This document shows positions 6,995-16,915 of a stretch of 64,000 bases of DNA, piece by piece. The translations under genes and the position numbers were made by a program. The number at the start of each line of letters is the position of its first letter. The stretch's first letter is position 1. The stretch is taken from assembly GCA_002070395.1 (NCBI GenBank), contig MWDE01000001.1, positions 84,986-148,985 on the forward strand, read 5' to 3'. The notes beneath the pieces were generated by a model. That model saw only the letters and a list, made by a program, of their open reading frames with translations, was not told where the DNA came from and ran no database searches. The DNA comes from Synergistetes bacterium ADurb.Bin155 (GTDB lineage: Bacteria; Synergistota; Synergistia; Synergistales; Thermovirgaceae).

Positions 6995-9802
6995 TTGTCA
7001 ACTGATTATAAGAATACCTTGAACCTTCCCGATACTTCTTTCCCCATGCGGGCCAACCTGGTCAGGAAGGAACCCGGGATCATTGCTTTCTGGGAGGAGA
7101 AGGGGGTTTACCGTAAACTGATGTCCGAGAGGGAGGGGGCGGTCAAATTTGTCCTTCACGATGGTCCCCCCTATGCCAATGGGAACATCCATATCGGGAC
7201 GGCCTTTAACAAGATCCTTAAGGACTTCGTCCCGAAATACAAGTGGATGACGGGTTTCCAGTCTCCTTACGTCCCAGGTTGGGACACCCATGGCCTGCCC
7301 ATAGAACTCAGGGTCCTCAAGGAGATCGGGCGATCGAAGGAGACCATCGACCCCGTGGAATTAAGGCAGCAATGTAAGAGTTACGCCGAGAAGTATATCG
7401 ATATCCAGAGGTCGGAGTTCAAAAGGCTTGGAGTACTTGGAGACTGGGAAAACCCCTACATAACCTTCAAGCCGGAGTACGAGGCCGCCCAGATAGGCGT
7501 CTTCGCCGATATGGTGGAAAAGGGACTCGTGTACAAGGGGCGCAAGCCGGTGTTCTGGTGCATAGATTGCCAAACGGCCCTCGCCGCTGCAGAGATAGAG
7601 TACGAGGACGAAACCTCGCCCTCGGTCTACGTGGCCTACCCCTTGATCACATCGGGCAACAGTGCGGTGGAGGAGGCTATCCGCGGGAGGGAAGTCTACG
7701 TCGTTGTCTGGACCACCACTCCCTGGACGCTCCCCGCAAGCCTTGCCGTGGCGATCCACCCTGATTTCGACTACGCCTTCGTCCCCGCCCGGGACGGCAA
7801 GGTCTTCATCATAGCCAAGGCCCTCAAGGGGAAGGTCGCGTCCGTGACGGGCCTCGAGCTCGGGGAACCTCTCCTCACCGTAAAGGGGCGGGACCTGGCC
7901 AAGGCCCGCGCCCTGCATCCTTTCTACGATGACAGGGAGATGATCTTTGCCCTCGCCGAATATGTTGGCCTCGACCAGGGGACCGGCTGTGTACATACAG
8001 CGCCGGGCCATGGTGCCGAAGACTTCGAGACGGGTATTCGATATGGCCTGGATATACTCAACCCCGTGGATGACAAGGGTTATTTCCTCCCCGGTACGAA
8101 ACTCGTGGGGGGCCTTTCCCTTGAAGAGGGTTCCAAAAAGGTCCTGGCCGTCCTGAGAGAAAGAGGTAGGCTTCTCGGGAGCGGCAGGATCACCCACTCC
8201 TATCCCCATTGCTGGAGGTGCAAAAAGCCCGTTATTTTCAGGGCTACCGAACAGTGGTTCGTAGCGGTCAACGCTTTCAAGGAGAATGCCCTGGACCAGA
8301 TCGACCGAGTCAGATGGATACCCGAGTGGGGCAAGGAAAGGATCGCCAACATGGTCAAGGAGCGATCGGACTGGTGCATAAGCCGACAGAGGATCTGGGG
8401 GGTCCCGATACCGGCTTTCTACTGCGAAAGCTGCGGCGGCCTGGTAGCCGACCCTCCCAGGATCAGGAAGGTCCAGGACCTGTTCCGCAGGGAGGGTTCC
8501 AACAGCTGGTGGCGCCTCTCGCCGGGGCAGATCCTCGGGGAACTGGCTTTTTGCCCGCACTGCGGAAGCCGCGAACTCAGGAAAGAGTCGGACATAATGG
8601 ACGTCTGGTTTGATTCAGGTTGCAGCCAGGCGGCGGTGCTGGCTTCCCGGAAGGACCTAAAGTGGCCAGCCGATCTCTATCTCGAGGGAAGCGACCAGCA
8701 CAGGGGCTATTTCCAGACCTCCCTCCTGACCTCGGTGGCCACGACGGGGAGGGCTCCCTACGACATGGTCCTCACCCATGGCTTTATCGTCGACGGTGAG
8801 GGGAGAAAGATGTCCAAATCCCTGGGGAATGTCATCGCCCCCCAGGAGATCATTGAGAAATACGGCGCAGATATCCTGCGCCTTTGGGTCGCCTCCACCG
8901 ATTACAGGAACGATGTCAGGATCTCGGAACAGATATTATCCAACCTCGTGGAGTCCTACAGGAGGATCAGGAACACCGCCCGGTTCCTCCTGGGCAACCT
9001 CAAGGATTTTGACCCGGGGAAGGATAAGGTGCCTTTCGCGAAGATGCCGGAACTGGAGCGGTGGATCCTTTCAAGATTGCAGGCGTTGATAAGAAAGGCG
9101 ACCAGGGGCTACGATGAGTTCGAGTTCCACGTACCCGCCTACATGATCCATCATTTCTGCGTGAACGAGTTGAGTGCCATCTATCTCGACGTCCGCAAGG
9201 ACCGGCTTTACGCGGAAGACCGCGCAGGAGAAGCGAGGAGAAGCTGCCAGACGGCCCTGTGGGCGATACTTCGTGCCTTGACGGAGATGCTGGCCCCGGT
9301 GCTGAGCTTTACCTCGGAGGAGGTATGGCAGGAGATGAGGAGCCTGGACCCCTCCATACCAGAGAGCGTCTTTCTTTCCCACTGGCCCGATGTTGACGAG
9401 ACCCTTATCGATGAAGAGCTTGACAGCCGATGGGAGAGGATCCTCGAACAAAGGGGGGCCCTATCTAGAGCCCTCGAGGCGGCAAGGACCAACGGGGTGA
9501 TCGGTCACTCCCTCGACGCTCAGGTCGAGATCCTGAGGGGCGAAACCGTGGAGGATCCGGCGAGGCTTCTGCCCGAAGAGGAATGGGCGACCCTGTCGAT
9601 AGTATCCTCGTTGCGCGTCGTAGGGTCCTTCGGTGAAGTCGGCTTCTCGTGGAAGGACCTGGAGACGGGGATGGAATTCAATATCAGGAAAGCACCGGGA
9701 GGGAAATGCCCGAGGTGCTGGAGATGGGCTCCGGAAGTACCGGAGCGCGGCGTTTGTGAGCGGTGCCAGGGTGTCCTGGAGCGGATGAACGGCTCGAGTT
9801 AA
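6995..9802 (+). CDS. ileS: Isoleucyl-tRNA synthetase
   Basis: Charges tRNA-Ile; class I synthetase of 935 residues. The catalytic domain holds [18 protein letters not shown] (about 56-73; HIGH appears as HIGT) and [12 protein letters not shown] near 610. The editing domain lies between, with [11 protein letters not shown]. The C terminus carries a zinc ribbon, [10 protein letters not shown] and CERC, as in bacterial IleS type 1. TTG 6995 is chosen because AAGGAGG lies 10 bases upstream; the frame is open to 6968 but that region overlaps the terminator. Confidence 0.96.
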   Translation: MSTDYKNTLNLPDTSFPMRANLVRKEPGIIAFWEEKGVYRKLMSEREGAVKFVLHDGPPYANGNIHIGTAFNKILKDFVPKYKWMTGFQSPYVPGWDTHGLPIELRVLKEIGRSKETIDPVELRQQCKSYAEKYIDIQRSEFKRLGVLGDWENPYITFKPEYEAAQIGVFADMVEKGLVYKGRKPVFWCIDCQTALAAAEIEYEDETSPSVYVAYPLITSGNSAVEEAIRGREVYVVVWTTTPWTLPASLAVAIHPDFDYAFVPARDGKVFIIAKALKGKVASVTGLELGEPLLTVKGRDLAKARALHPFYDDREMIFALAEYVGLDQGTGCVHTAPGHGAEDFETGIRYGLDILNPVDDKGYFLPGTKLVGGLSLEEGSKKVLAVLRERGRLLGSGRITHSYPHCWRCKKPVIFRATEQWFVAVNAFKENALDQIDRVRWIPEWGKERIANMVKERSDWCISRQRIWGVPIPAFYCESCGGLVADPPRIRKVQDLFRREGSNSWWRLSPGQILGELAFCPHCGSRELRKESDIMDVWFDSGCSQAAVLASRKDLKWPADLYLEGSDQHRGYFQTSLLTSVATTGRAPYDMVLTHGFIVDGEGRKMSKSLGNVIAPQEIIEKYGADILRLWVASTDYRNDVRISEQILSNLVESYRRIRNTARFLLGNLKDFDPGKDKVPFAKMPELERWILSRLQALIRKATRGYDEFEFHVPAYMIHHFCVNELSAIYLDVRKDRLYAEDRAGEARRSCQTALWAILRALTEMLAPVLSFTSEEVWQEMRSLDPSIPESVFLSHWPDVDETLIDEELDSRWERILEQRGALSRALEAARTNGVIGHSLDAQVEILRGETVEDPARLLPEEEWATLSIVSSLRVVGSFGEVGFSWKDLETGMEFNIRKAPGGKCPRCWRWAPEVPERGVCERCQGVLERMNGSS

Positions 9803-9828
9803 GCGAAGGCGCCGGGGTGGATGGGGAC

Positions 9829-10767
9829 ATGGACGAAGAGGAGACCCTTTCGCTGGTCGTAGGTGAGGACCTGGATGGCGAGAGGCTCGATGTCTTCCTG
9901 ACATGGAAGCTCGACAGGACCAGGTCCCAGGTCCAGGCGCTCATCAGGGACGGGAAGGTGAGACTCGAACAGGGCCAGAGAGTCAGGCCGTCGATGGTGG
10001 TCCGCAGCGGCATGGGTATCAGCGTATCCTTGGAGCCCAGGCCCGCCCGGGAGCTCATCCCGGAACCGGTCTTTTTCGGGGTGGTATGGGAGGATGAGGA
10101 CATCCTCGTCGTGGATAAACCCTCGGGCCTTATAGTCCATCCTTCCCCCGGTCATTGGAAGGGTACCCTGGTCCACGGTCTGCTGGACAAATTCCCCGAG
10201 ATAGCGGAGTCGGGAGCGCCCGGACGGCCTGGAATAGTCCACCGCCTGGACGCGTCTACTTCGGGTCTGATGGTGGTCGCCCGGAACGACCGCTCCTTCG
10301 ACACCTTGACCAGGGCTTTCCAGGAACGGCGGGTCAGAAAGGAGTACCTGGCCCTGGTCTGGGGTGTTCCCAAAAAAACCCTTGGGAGAATAGACCTTCC
10401 CGTCGGGAGAAACCCCAGGAACCGTTACAGGATGGCCGTTATTTCCTCGGGGAAAAGCGCCGTCACCGAATATTCAGTTCTCTGGAGCAGGAGCGGTTTC
10501 TCTCTGGTGAGGTGTTGCCTGGTGACAGGGAGGACTCACCAGATAAGGGTCCACATGAAGCACATCGGTTGTCCCCTGGTAGGGGACCAGCTCTATGCCC
10601 CAAGGAGAAAGACACCCCACGGGTTGGATCGTCTTTTCCTGCATTCCTGGATCCTCGGCTTCGACCACCCCAGGAACGGAGAGCCCTTGCTGTTCAGGTC
10701 TTTTATCCACCAGGAGCTGCGGTCCTTCCTTGGAGAAGTCTTGCCCAGAGGCCGGGAGAGACTATGA
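9829..10767 (+). CDS. rluD: RluD-family 23S rRNA pseudouridine synthase
   Basis: An N-terminal S4 RNA-binding domain (ERLDVFLTWKLDRTRSQVQA) precedes the pseudouridine synthase domain with HRLDASTSGLMVV, whose Asp is catalytic. Other family blocks are GRTHQIRVHM and the early VVDKPSGLIVHPS. It likely modifies 23S rRNA (the helix 69 sites if a true RluD). ATG 9829 and GTG 9817 are both possible; the longer frame lies inside ileS. Its 3' end overlaps the oppositely oriented rqcH by 65 bases. Confidence 0.9.
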   Translation: MDEEETLSLVVGEDLDGERLDVFLTWKLDRTRSQVQALIRDGKVRLEQGQRVRPSMVVRSGMGISVSLEPRPARELIPEPVFFGVVWEDEDILVVDKPSGLIVHPSPGHWKGTLVHGLLDKFPEIAESGAPGRPGIVHRLDASTSGLMVVARNDRSFDTLTRAFQERRVRKEYLALVWGVPKKTLGRIDLPVGRNPRNRYRMAVISSGKSAVTEYSVLWSRSGFSLVRCCLVTGRTHQIRVHMKHIGCPLVGDQLYAPRRKTPHGLDRLFLHSWILGFDHPRNGEPLLFRSFIHQELRSFLGEVLPRGRERL

Positions 10768-12361
10768 CGGTGCGGGCCCTCGAATAGGAGACTTCCGAGA
10801 TCGTCCCCGGGATGGGCCTCACATGTTTACGCCTGGTATAGTCCACGGCAACGGTCAGGGACTCGGAGGAACGGCTGTAATAGGCGGCCAGGGAGGAGGC
10901 GAATTCGATGACTTCCCTCGGTGGCGCGTCTTTTCCAGGGAGCCTCACAATTACATGGGCCCCGGGGATGTCCCTGGCGTGGAACCAGAGGTCTTCCGGT
11001 GATGAAAGGACGAAGGTCACCTTCCTGTTGGCTTTCCGGTTTGTCCCAGCCACCACCTGGAAACCCCTGTAGTTGAATTCCTTCACGGGGCTGCTTCCCC
11101 TCCGCGGCAACGAAGGGTCGGCCGCCGCCTTCAATTCGTCTTTCAAAATACGGATTTCCGCCATCGTCCGGGTTTCGCCCAACCGCGAAAGGAACTCCAA
11201 CAGCGCTCTTTTTGAGGTTTCCACCTTTTCCGATCGGGCGGCAAGATTCCCCTCGTCGAGACGGCTTTTGCGGTACTTCCGGTAGTAATTCTGGGCGTTG
11301 CGGGCGACGGTCAGGGCGGGGTCCAGTTCAATATCGACCTTCTGGTATCCCTCTTCCGTCCAGAAGGGCAGGGTCACCTTCCCCGCCCCCCTGGGAATTT
11401 TTTGAGAATGGGCGAGAAGAAGATCGCCGGCCCTCTTGTATTCCTTTGCTTTCAAAGCCAGAGCGGCCCGATCGGCCATACCTTTTTCGATCGTGCTCAT
11501 CCTCTTGAGCTTCCTTAGGATCTCCTTCTCCAGGATCAGGATCTCCGATCGGAGCCTGGAACGGGTCAGCGGCGAGAGGGAGTGCTCCCTTAAAATAGAC
11601 AGGATCCCCTTCTCAGCGGAGACATGCTCACCTAGAAGGGTGCCGAAGCAGGATAATTCACCCCCGAGCTCCTGCAAAAGACATCGCGTCTCAAGAGGTT
11701 CCCCGCTCCCGGATTCCCTCCCGGGCAAAAGGAAGTCTTCCCACGTGCCGCTGCTGAAAAGGTGCCACTTGTTCCGAAGGGATGCCGACAGTTTTGCGCC
11801 CATCTTCGGCATTACCGGCAGGGCATAATAAAGATCGGGACCTTCGGCACCCCGGGCGAGGGGTTCGGAGAAGGGGCGCACTGGAGGTTTATAAGGTGTT
11901 CCCGGGAGCCTCGAAGAGCCGGGGGATCCCGAAGAACCGGTGCTGATGATGAGCCCATCACCACCGAGCAGGAGCAGGTCGTTGTGTCTGCCCGTTAATT
12001 CGCACAGGAGCACCCTTTCAGCGGTGATACCCGCGGCGATGCCCCTGGAGAAGTTGAGCATTATGATCCTGTCGCCCCCTAACCTTTTTACGCCGGTCAG
12101 GGTGGAGCCGACGACATGCTTTTTGAGGAGGGGGGTCAGTGGGGACTTCGCCCGTTCCGAAAGGAGCAACTCGTCGATGTCCTCCCTTCCGGCGGAACAG
12201 ACCGATGAAAAAGGCTCCTTCCAGCGTATGAAAAGGCCTTCGTTGGCACGAACGAAGAAGAGTGATATCCAGCCGTCGCCGCTTTCGGCCGCGCTGCAAC
12301 GTTTTCCCAGGAACCCTCCCTTGACGGAATCAATAAGAAGGTCAAATATCTCCGGTTGCAG
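10703..12361 (-). CDS. rqcH: NFACT-family ribosome quality control factor RqcH, non-canonical start
   Basis: RqcH/Rqc2 binds stalled 50S subunits and adds alanine tails to mark nascent chains. The C-terminal NFACT-R domain shows FNYRGFQVVAGTNRKAN, DLWFHARDIPGAHVIV and VDYTRRKHVRPIPG; a coiled-coil middle follows the NFACT-N part. From the first standard start (TTG 12169) the NFACT-N domain would lack its beginning. The same frame is open back to a TGA at 12404-12406 and encodes family-like text (LQPEIFDLLIDSVKGGFLG, then SAGREDIDELLLSE). No ATG, GTG or TTG exists there, but GGGAGGT at 12377-12371 precedes ATC (12364-12362) and CTG (12361-12359). CTG is used here, giving 552 residues, the family length. 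Confidence 0.85.
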   Translation of the reverse strand: MQPEIFDLLIDSVKGGFLGKRCSAAESGDGWISLFFVRANEGLFIRWKEPFSSVCSAGREDIDELLLSERAKSPLTPLLKKHVVGSTLTGVKRLGGDRIIMLNFSRGIAAGITAERVLLCELTGRHNDLLLLGGDGLIISTGSSGSPGSSRLPGTPYKPPVRPFSEPLARGAEGPDLYYALPVMPKMGAKLSASLRNKWHLFSSGTWEDFLLPGRESGSGEPLETRCLLQELGGELSCFGTLLGEHVSAEKGILSILREHSLSPLTRSRLRSEILILEKEILRKLKRMSTIEKGMADRAALALKAKEYKRAGDLLLAHSQKIPRGAGKVTLPFWTEEGYQKVDIELDPALTVARNAQNYYRKYRKSRLDEGNLAARSEKVETSKRALLEFLSRLGETRTMAEIRILKDELKAAADPSLPRRGSSPVKEFNYRGFQVVAGTNRKANRKVTFVLSSPEDLWFHARDIPGAHVIVRLPGKDAPPREVIEFASSLAAYYSRSSESLTVAVDYTRRKHVRPIPGTISEVSYSRARTVIVSPGLWARLLQGRTAAPGG

Positions 12362-12370
12362 GATCGTGGA

Positions 12371-12377
12371 ACCTCCC
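12371..12377 (-). promoter_or_regulatory. Shine-Dalgarno sequence deciding the rqcH start
   Basis: On the minus strand GGGAGGT lies six bases before an ATC codon and nine before CTG in the rqcH frame. It is the only strong ribosome-binding site upstream of the gene, and no standard start codon lies at a suitable distance. Confidence 0.6.
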
Positions 12378-12484
12378 TTCGAAAGGTCTTCATTTTTAGT
12401 CCTTCATGATGACGATAATATGCCAGACCGGCTGAGTCCTGTCCACCAGGGCGGCCCTCGCGCCCCGCGCACAGACCCTTCGCC

Positions 12485-12513
12485 TTGACAACAAGGCGTT
12501 CCATCTCTAGAAT
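12485..12513 (+). promoter_or_regulatory. Sigma-70 promoter of the tRNA array
   Basis: A perfect TTGACA (12485-12490), a 17-base spacer and TAGAAT (12508-12513), one base from consensus. The expected start of transcription lies about 14 bases before tRNA-Ala. It is divergent from rqcH. Confidence 0.85.
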
Positions 12514-12533
12514 TGTCGCCGTCACTCGAGGAA

Positions 12534-12608
12534 GGGGCTGTAGCGCAGCGGGAGCGCGCTTCCTTCGCACGGAAGAGGCCGGGGGTTCGATTCCCCCCAG
12601 CTCCACCA
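12534..12608 (+). tRNA. tRNA-Ala (anticodon CGC)
   Basis: Acceptor halves GGGGCTG and CAGCTCC pair with one G-U, then A and encoded CCA. The anticodon arm CTTCC-TTCGCAC-GGAAG gives CGC, reading GCG. First member of the array. Confidence 0.95.
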
Positions 12609-12644
12609 GGACGAAAAGGCTTTCCGGCTATTTCGAGGCTTGCT

Positions 12645-12722
12645 CGGGGCGTAGCGCAGCCTGGTTAGCGCACCTGCTTTGGGAGCAGGGGGTCGAAGGT
12701 TCGAATCCTTTCGCCCCGACCA
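12645..12722 (+). tRNA. tRNA-Pro (anticodon TGG)
   Basis: Acceptor CGGGGCG pairs with CGCCCCG, discriminator A, encoded CCA. The anticodon arm CCTGC-TTTGGGA-GCAGG gives TGG, reading CCA. The T arm AAGGT-TCGAATC-CTT is intact. Confidence 0.95.
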
Positions 12723-12743
12723 TCCGAAATCCGGAAGGCTTCC

Positions 12744-12819
12744 GCGGGAATAGCTCAGTTGGCAGAGCGACGGCCTTCCAAGCCGTAGGTCGCGGGTTCG
12801 AATCCCGTTTCCCGCTCCA
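12744..12819 (+). tRNA. tRNA-Gly (anticodon TCC)
   Basis: Acceptor GCGGGAA pairs with TTCCCGC, discriminator T, encoded CCA. The anticodon arm ACGGC-CTTCCAA-GCCGT gives TCC, reading GGA. Confidence 0.95.
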
Positions 12820-12840
12820 GTTTACCAAGAGCGGTAATTT

Positions 12841-12917
<77 letters not shown>

Positions 12918-12935
12918 TCGTCCCTTTTGGTATGT

Positions 12936-13013
12936 GGTGGGCGTAGCTCAATCGGTCAGAGCGCTGGACTGTGGCTCCAGAGGTTGGGGGTTCGATTCCC
13001 CTCGCTCACCCCA
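12936..13013 (+). tRNA. tRNA-His (anticodon GTG)
   Basis: Acceptor GTGGGCG pairs with CGCTCAC with one G-U. The extra G at position -1 (12936) can pair with C73, the identity element of tRNA-His, and CCA is encoded. The anticodon arm CTGGA-CTGTGGC-TCCAG gives GTG. Confidence 0.95.
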
Positions 13014-13029
13014 TTTTTTCAGGATCGTT

Positions 13030-13105
13030 GCGCCCGTAGCTCAGTGGACAGAGCGGCGGACTTCGGATCCGCTGGTCGCGGGTTCAAATCCTGCCGGGCG
13101 CGCCA
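13030..13105 (+). tRNA. tRNA-Arg (anticodon TCG)
   Basis: Acceptor GCGCCCG pairs with CGGGCGC, discriminator G, encoded CCA. The anticodon arm GCGGA-CTTCGGA-TCCGC gives TCG, reading CGA. Confidence 0.95.
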
Positions 13106-13131
13106 TTTCAGAGCAAGGGGAGACAAGGCAG

Positions 13132-13207
13132 GGGCCATTAGCTCAACTGGCAGAGCACCTGACTCTTAATCAGGGGGTTACAGGTTCGATTCCTGTATGG
13201 CCCACCA
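13132..13207 (+). tRNA. tRNA-Lys (anticodon CTT), copy 1
   Basis: Acceptor GGGCCAT pairs with ATGGCCC, discriminator A, encoded CCA. The anticodon arm CCTGA-CTCTTAA-TCAGG gives CTT, reading AAG. Nearly identical to the next tRNA. Confidence 0.95.
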
Positions 13208-13243
13208 ATTTTTTTCATTTCTTGGTTTATAATGTCGGCATGG

Positions 13244-13319
13244 GGGTCATTAGCTCAACTGGCAGAGCACCTGACTCTTAATCAGGGGGTTACAGGTTCG
13301 ATTCCTGTATGACCCACCA
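13244..13319 (+). tRNA. tRNA-Lys (anticodon CTT), copy 2
   Basis: Same as copy 1 except for one compensated base pair in the acceptor stem: GGGTCAT with ATGACCC instead of GGGCCAT with ATGGCCC. A TATAAT box lies 10 bases upstream (13228-13233) without a clear -35 box, so a second weak promoter is possible. Confidence 0.95.
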
Positions 13320-13328
13320 AGTTTTTTT

Positions 13329-13414
13329 GCGAGAGTGGTGGAATTGGCATACACGCTGGACTTAGGATCCAGTGCCTTTAAGGCATAGGGGTTCGAGTCC
13401 CCTCTCTCGCACCA
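13329..13414 (+). tRNA. tRNA-Leu (anticodon TAG)
   Basis: Class II tRNA with a long variable arm (TGCCTTTAAGGCA). Acceptor GCGAGAG pairs with CTCTCGC, discriminator A, encoded CCA. The anticodon arm CTGGA-CTTAGGA-TCCAG gives TAG, reading CTA. Last of the nine tRNAs. Confidence 0.95.
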
Positions 13415-13454
13415 ATTTCTTAACACTGGCGTCGGTTCATCGTATTTCCCTCAG

Positions 13455-13488
13455 GGAACCCCTTGGAGCGCCAAGGGGTTCCTGTTTT
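13455..13488 (+). terminator. Rho-independent terminator of the tRNA array
   Basis: A perfect 12-base stem (13455-13466 with 13471-13482) closes on a four-base loop and is followed by GTTTT. It ends the tRNA transcript before tig. Confidence 0.85.
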
Positions 13489-13538
13489 GTAAATTATTGT
13501 TCGCCGGATGAGCCGGCAATGGAAGGGGTTGTGTTCCT

Positions 13539-14906
13539 TTGCGCTCAGAGATCGTGTCCCAGGAGAAAAATATAACCCGGATCAAGGTCGAGATCGATGA
13601 AAAAACCTTCCAGGCCAGGATGGAAGAGACCCTGGAGGGAATGAGGGCCAAGGCCGATATTAAAGGCTTCAGGAAAGGGCGGGTCCCTCGAAAAGTCCTC
13701 CAAATGCACCTCGGTCCCAGGGCCATTATGGCCGAAACGCTGGACAGCATGATACCCGGAGTTCTCGATACCGTTGTCAAAGAGTATGAATTGGACCTCA
13801 TCTCGGAACCCTCGGTCGAGGTCGACGACATCAAGGCCGGCGAACCCCTGGCGATGACCTTCGTTTTCGAGACCATGCCCGAGGTCGCCCTGCCCGAGCT
13901 GGAAAGCCTTGAGGTCTCCCGGAAGAACGTCGCGGTCACACCAAGCATGGTCGACGAGGCTATATCATCTTTGCGCGATAACGCCTCGGAAAGGGAGCCC
14001 GTCACCGACAGGCCATCGGGGGAGGGTGACCTCCTCGAGGTCATGTACGACCTGTCCCTCTTCGAGGAGAAAAACGGTGAAGCACCTCAGGAGAGTGACA
14101 GGCAGAAGTCGGTGGTGGAATTGAGCAGGGAGGCCCTCCCCGAAGAGCTATTTTCCGCGCTTTTGGACAGGGTCGCAGGCGACAGGGTCGAGGTCGATGT
14201 CAGGGTATCTCCCAAGGATGACGGCGACCAAAGAACGTTGCGCTACAAGATCGAGGTCCTCTCCGTAGCCCGAAAGATACTGCCGGAGTTGTCCGGGCCC
14301 TTCTTTGAGAAAGTCGTCGGTGAGTCGGACCTGGATGAAGAGGGCTTCCGCTTGAAGATAAGGGAGAAGCTGCAGGAGAATCTTCTCGCCGAAAGTCTGC
14401 AAAGGGCCGAGAGGGAAGCCCTAGACCTTTTGGTCAAGCGATCCCAGGTCGATGTGCCTGACAGCCTTGTCCAGAGACATAAGACCAGGATTCTCAAGGA
14501 CCTGCATGAAAACGTAAGGAGAAAGACTGGAAAAACCTTCGAAGAGTACGTCGCCCAAGAGGGGCTGGAAAGGGAAAAGTTGGAGGCGGAAGCGGTCGAA
14601 GGGGCAGAAGAAGAGGTCCGGAGATCCTTGGTCATGGACGCCCTGGCTGAAGCTGAGGCGATCCAGGTGGAAGAAGAGGATCTCGACGGGGAGTTCGGTG
14701 AAATGGCCCGTTCCTTCAATATTGACAGGGATAAAATAAAAGAATTCTTCTTGAAGAACCCCGATGATCTCGCCGACCTGCAGCACCGGGTAAGAATGAA
14801 GAAAGCGGTCAAAAGGCTGATGGAAAAAGTGGCTGTCAGCGAGGAGACTTTGGAGAGCCCCTTCGATGGGACAGGAGAGGCGGAAATCGAAAAGGAGGGA
14901 TCCTGA
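13539..14906 (+). CDS. tig: Trigger factor, ribosome-associated peptidyl-prolyl isomerase
   Basis: Chaperone that meets nascent chains at the exit tunnel. The N-terminal ribosome-binding domain shows [16 protein letters not shown], the trigger-factor signature (GFRxGxxP). A PPIase-like middle domain and a long helical C terminus follow; 455 residues fits. TTG 13539 is preceded by AAGGGG at about 10 bases. It heads the tig-clpP-clpX-lon run, the usual protein quality-control order, and clpP starts in its stop codon. Confidence 0.94.
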   Translation: MRSEIVSQEKNITRIKVEIDEKTFQARMEETLEGMRAKADIKGFRKGRVPRKVLQMHLGPRAIMAETLDSMIPGVLDTVVKEYELDLISEPSVEVDDIKAGEPLAMTFVFETMPEVALPELESLEVSRKNVAVTPSMVDEAISSLRDNASEREPVTDRPSGEGDLLEVMYDLSLFEEKNGEAPQESDRQKSVVELSREALPEELFSALLDRVAGDRVEVDVRVSPKDDGDQRTLRYKIEVLSVARKILPELSGPFFEKVVGESDLDEEGFRLKIREKLQENLLAESLQRAEREALDLLVKRSQVDVPDSLVQRHKTRILKDLHENVRRKTGKTFEEYVAQEGLEREKLEAEAVEGAEEEVRRSLVMDALAEAEAIQVEEEDLDGEFGEMARSFNIDRDKIKEFFLKNPDDLADLQHRVRMKKAVKRLMEKVAVSEETLESPFDGTGEAEIEKEGS

Positions 14907-15484
14907 TGCTGATTCCAATGGTCATTGAACAGACCGGCAGGGGGGAGAGGGCCTATGATATTTATAGCCGCCTCCTGAAGGACAGGATAATTTTCATTGG
15001 CGAAACCATCGACGATCACCTTTCAAACCTGGTGGTCGCCCAACTCCTCTTCCTGGAGAGCGACAACCCCGACAAGGACGTCAACGTTTATATCAACAGC
15101 CCCGGCGGTATCATCACCTCGGGGCTGGCCATCTACGATACGATGCAGTACATCAAGTGCCCTGTCTCGACAATTTGCGTGGGACAGGCGGCCAGCATGG
15201 CGGCGGTCCTGCTGGCTGGAGGCGATGCCGGCAAGAGGATCGCGCTCCCGAGTTCAAGGATCATGCTCCATCAACCTCTGGGCGGAGCCCAGGGACAGGC
15301 TATCGATATCCAGATCCACGCCAGGGAGATCATGAGGCTCAAGGACAGGATCCACGAGATCCTTGTAAAGCATACCGGCAGGACCGAGAAGGAGATCGAG
15401 GCCGATACGGACCGCGATTTTTACATGTCCGCTGAAGAAGCCCTCAACTACGGGATCATCGATAAAGTCATCGCTGAAAGGTGA
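14906..15484 (+). CDS. clpP: ATP-dependent Clp protease proteolytic subunit
   Basis: Serine protease subunit that forms the 14-mer chamber used by ClpX. The catalytic Ser lies in [12 protein letters not shown] and the His in [16 protein letters not shown] and the C-terminal [11 protein letters not shown] are family blocks. 192 residues matches. The ATG shares a base with the tig TGA, so the two genes are translationally coupled. No propeptide beyond a few residues is evident. Confidence 0.96.
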   Translation: MLIPMVIEQTGRGERAYDIYSRLLKDRIIFIGETIDDHLSNLVVAQLLFLESDNPDKDVNVYINSPGGIITSGLAIYDTMQYIKCPVSTICVGQAASMAAVLLAGGDAGKRIALPSSRIMLHQPLGGAQGQAIDIQIHAREIMRLKDRIHEILVKHTGRTEKEIEADTDRDFYMSAEEALNYGIIDKVIAER

Positions 15485-15518
15485 AGACCCTTCTTTTTAA
15501 CGGTTCCGTGATTCACGG

Positions 15519-15551
15519 TTGAAGGGAGCCCTCTCCAGGCGCTCCCTTCAA
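15519..15551 (+). terminator. Hairpin between clpP and clpX, possible terminator
   Basis: An 11-base perfect stem (15519-15529 with 15541-15551) with an 11-base loop. The downstream T content is low, so it may be a partial terminator or an mRNA-stabilising stem between clpP and clpX. A smaller inverted repeat CCGTGA/TCACGG lies just before it (15506-15518). Confidence 0.55.
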
Positions 15552-15637
15552 TGTTCAAAAATGCCATTTTTGCAGTAACATAGAGCTGAAAGGGATAAAG
15601 AAGGGGACAGTAGGGCAATGATCAAGGAGGGATATTC

Positions 15638-16915
15638 GTGTCCCAGAGCGGTGGCAACGGGGTCAAAGGCGCGAGGAGGGAGGCCAAGTGCTCCTTCTGC
15701 GGTAAAAGACAGGAAGAGGTCCAAAAGTTGATAGCAGGCCCGGGGGTATACATCTGCAACGAATGCGTCAACCTTTGCAACCTGATAATAAAGGAAGACG
15801 ACGAGCCCCCCGTCCAGGTCGACGTAGCCAGGGAACTCAAGGATCTGCCCAAACCCAAGGAAATTAAGTTGGCCCTCGACCAGTACATCATCGGCCAGGA
15901 GCAGGCAAAAAAAGTGGTCTCCGTGGCCGTCTATAACCACTACAAACGGATCGCCTGTCCGGCCGACGAGGACGATGTGGAGTTGCAGAAAAGCAATGTC
16001 CTCCTGATTGGACCGACCGGGTCGGGCAAAACGCTGATCGCCGAGACCCTGGCGAGGACGATCAAGGTCCCCTTCGCCATGGCCGACGCGACGACGCTGA
16101 CCGAAGCGGGTTACGTCGGGGAGGACGTGGAGAATATACTCGTAAGGCTTCTCCAGGCTGCTGATTACGATGTGCCCGCCGCGGAGAAGGGGATCATCTA
16201 TGTCGACGAGATAGACAAGATCGGCAGGAAATCCGAATCGGTCTCCATCACGAGGGACGTCTCCGGAGAGGGCGTTCAGCAGGCCCTGTTGAGGATACTT
16301 GAGGGCACCGAGGCGAACGTTCCTCCCAAGGGCGGCAGGAAGCACCCACACCAGGAGTTCATACAGATGAACACCGGCAACATTCTGTTCATTTGCGGAG
16401 GTGCCTTTGAGGGGCTGGAGTCCATCATTTCGCGGAGGATCAATAGGAAGATCATTGGTTTCGGGGGCCAGGTCCCCAGGAACGATAAGAAAGACCGTTA
16501 CAAGGTTCTGAAAGAAGTCCAGCCCGACGACCTGATGACCTTTGGGTTCATCCCGGAATTCGTCGGGAGGATACCCGTTACAGCGGCCCTGGAGGGTCTG
16601 GATGAAGAGGCCATGGTCAGGATATTGACGGAGCCTAAGAATGCCCTGGTCAAGCAGTACCAGAAGGCCTTCAGGATGGAGAAGGTGGAACTGGAATTCA
16701 CCTCCGAGGCCCTCAGGGCCATTGCCAGGAAGGCCTGTGAGCGGGATACCGGCGCTCGGGCCCTGAGGACCATCATGGAGTCGACGATGCTGGACCTGAT
16801 GTACGAACTCCCTTCGCGGACGAACGGCCTTTCCAGGGTGGTCGTCACCCAGGAGATGATTGACGGGAAGGGGCTTCCGATCTTCGATTTTACAAAGGAC
16901 GGGGAGGTAGCCTAG
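15638..16915 (+). CDS. clpX: ATP-dependent Clp protease ATP-binding subunit ClpX
   Basis: AAA+ unfoldase that feeds tagged substrates to ClpP. The N-terminal zinc domain has CSFC near residue 18 and CNECVNLC near 43. Walker A is GPTGSGKT, Walker [12 protein letters not shown], and the C-terminal part has [10 protein letters not shown]. 425 residues is typical. GTG 15638 follows AAGGAGG at a normal distance. Separated from clpP by a hairpin, so it may be expressed partly independently. Confidence 0.96.
   Translation: MSQSGGNGVKGARREAKCSFCGKRQEEVQKLIAGPGVYICNECVNLCNLIIKEDDEPPVQVDVARELKDLPKPKEIKLALDQYIIGQEQAKKVVSVAVYNHYKRIACPADEDDVELQKSNVLLIGPTGSGKTLIAETLARTIKVPFAMADATTLTEAGYVGEDVENILVRLLQAADYDVPAAEKGIIYVDEIDKIGRKSESVSITRDVSGEGVQQALLRILEGTEANVPPKGGRKHPHQEFIQMNTGNILFICGGAFEGLESIISRRINRKIIGFGGQVPRNDKKDRYKVLKEVQPDDLMTFGFIPEFVGRIPVTAALEGLDEEAMVRILTEPKNALVKQYQKAFRMEKVELEFTSEALRAIARKACERDTGARALRTIMESTMLDLMYELPSRTNGLSRVVVTQEMIDGKGLPIFDFTKDGEVA

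Noticed and set aside
7361..8560. 399-codon open frame on the minus strand
   Set aside because: It lies wholly inside ileS, whose motifs are clear, and its translation has no recognisable family. It is a shadow of G+C-rich coding sequence.
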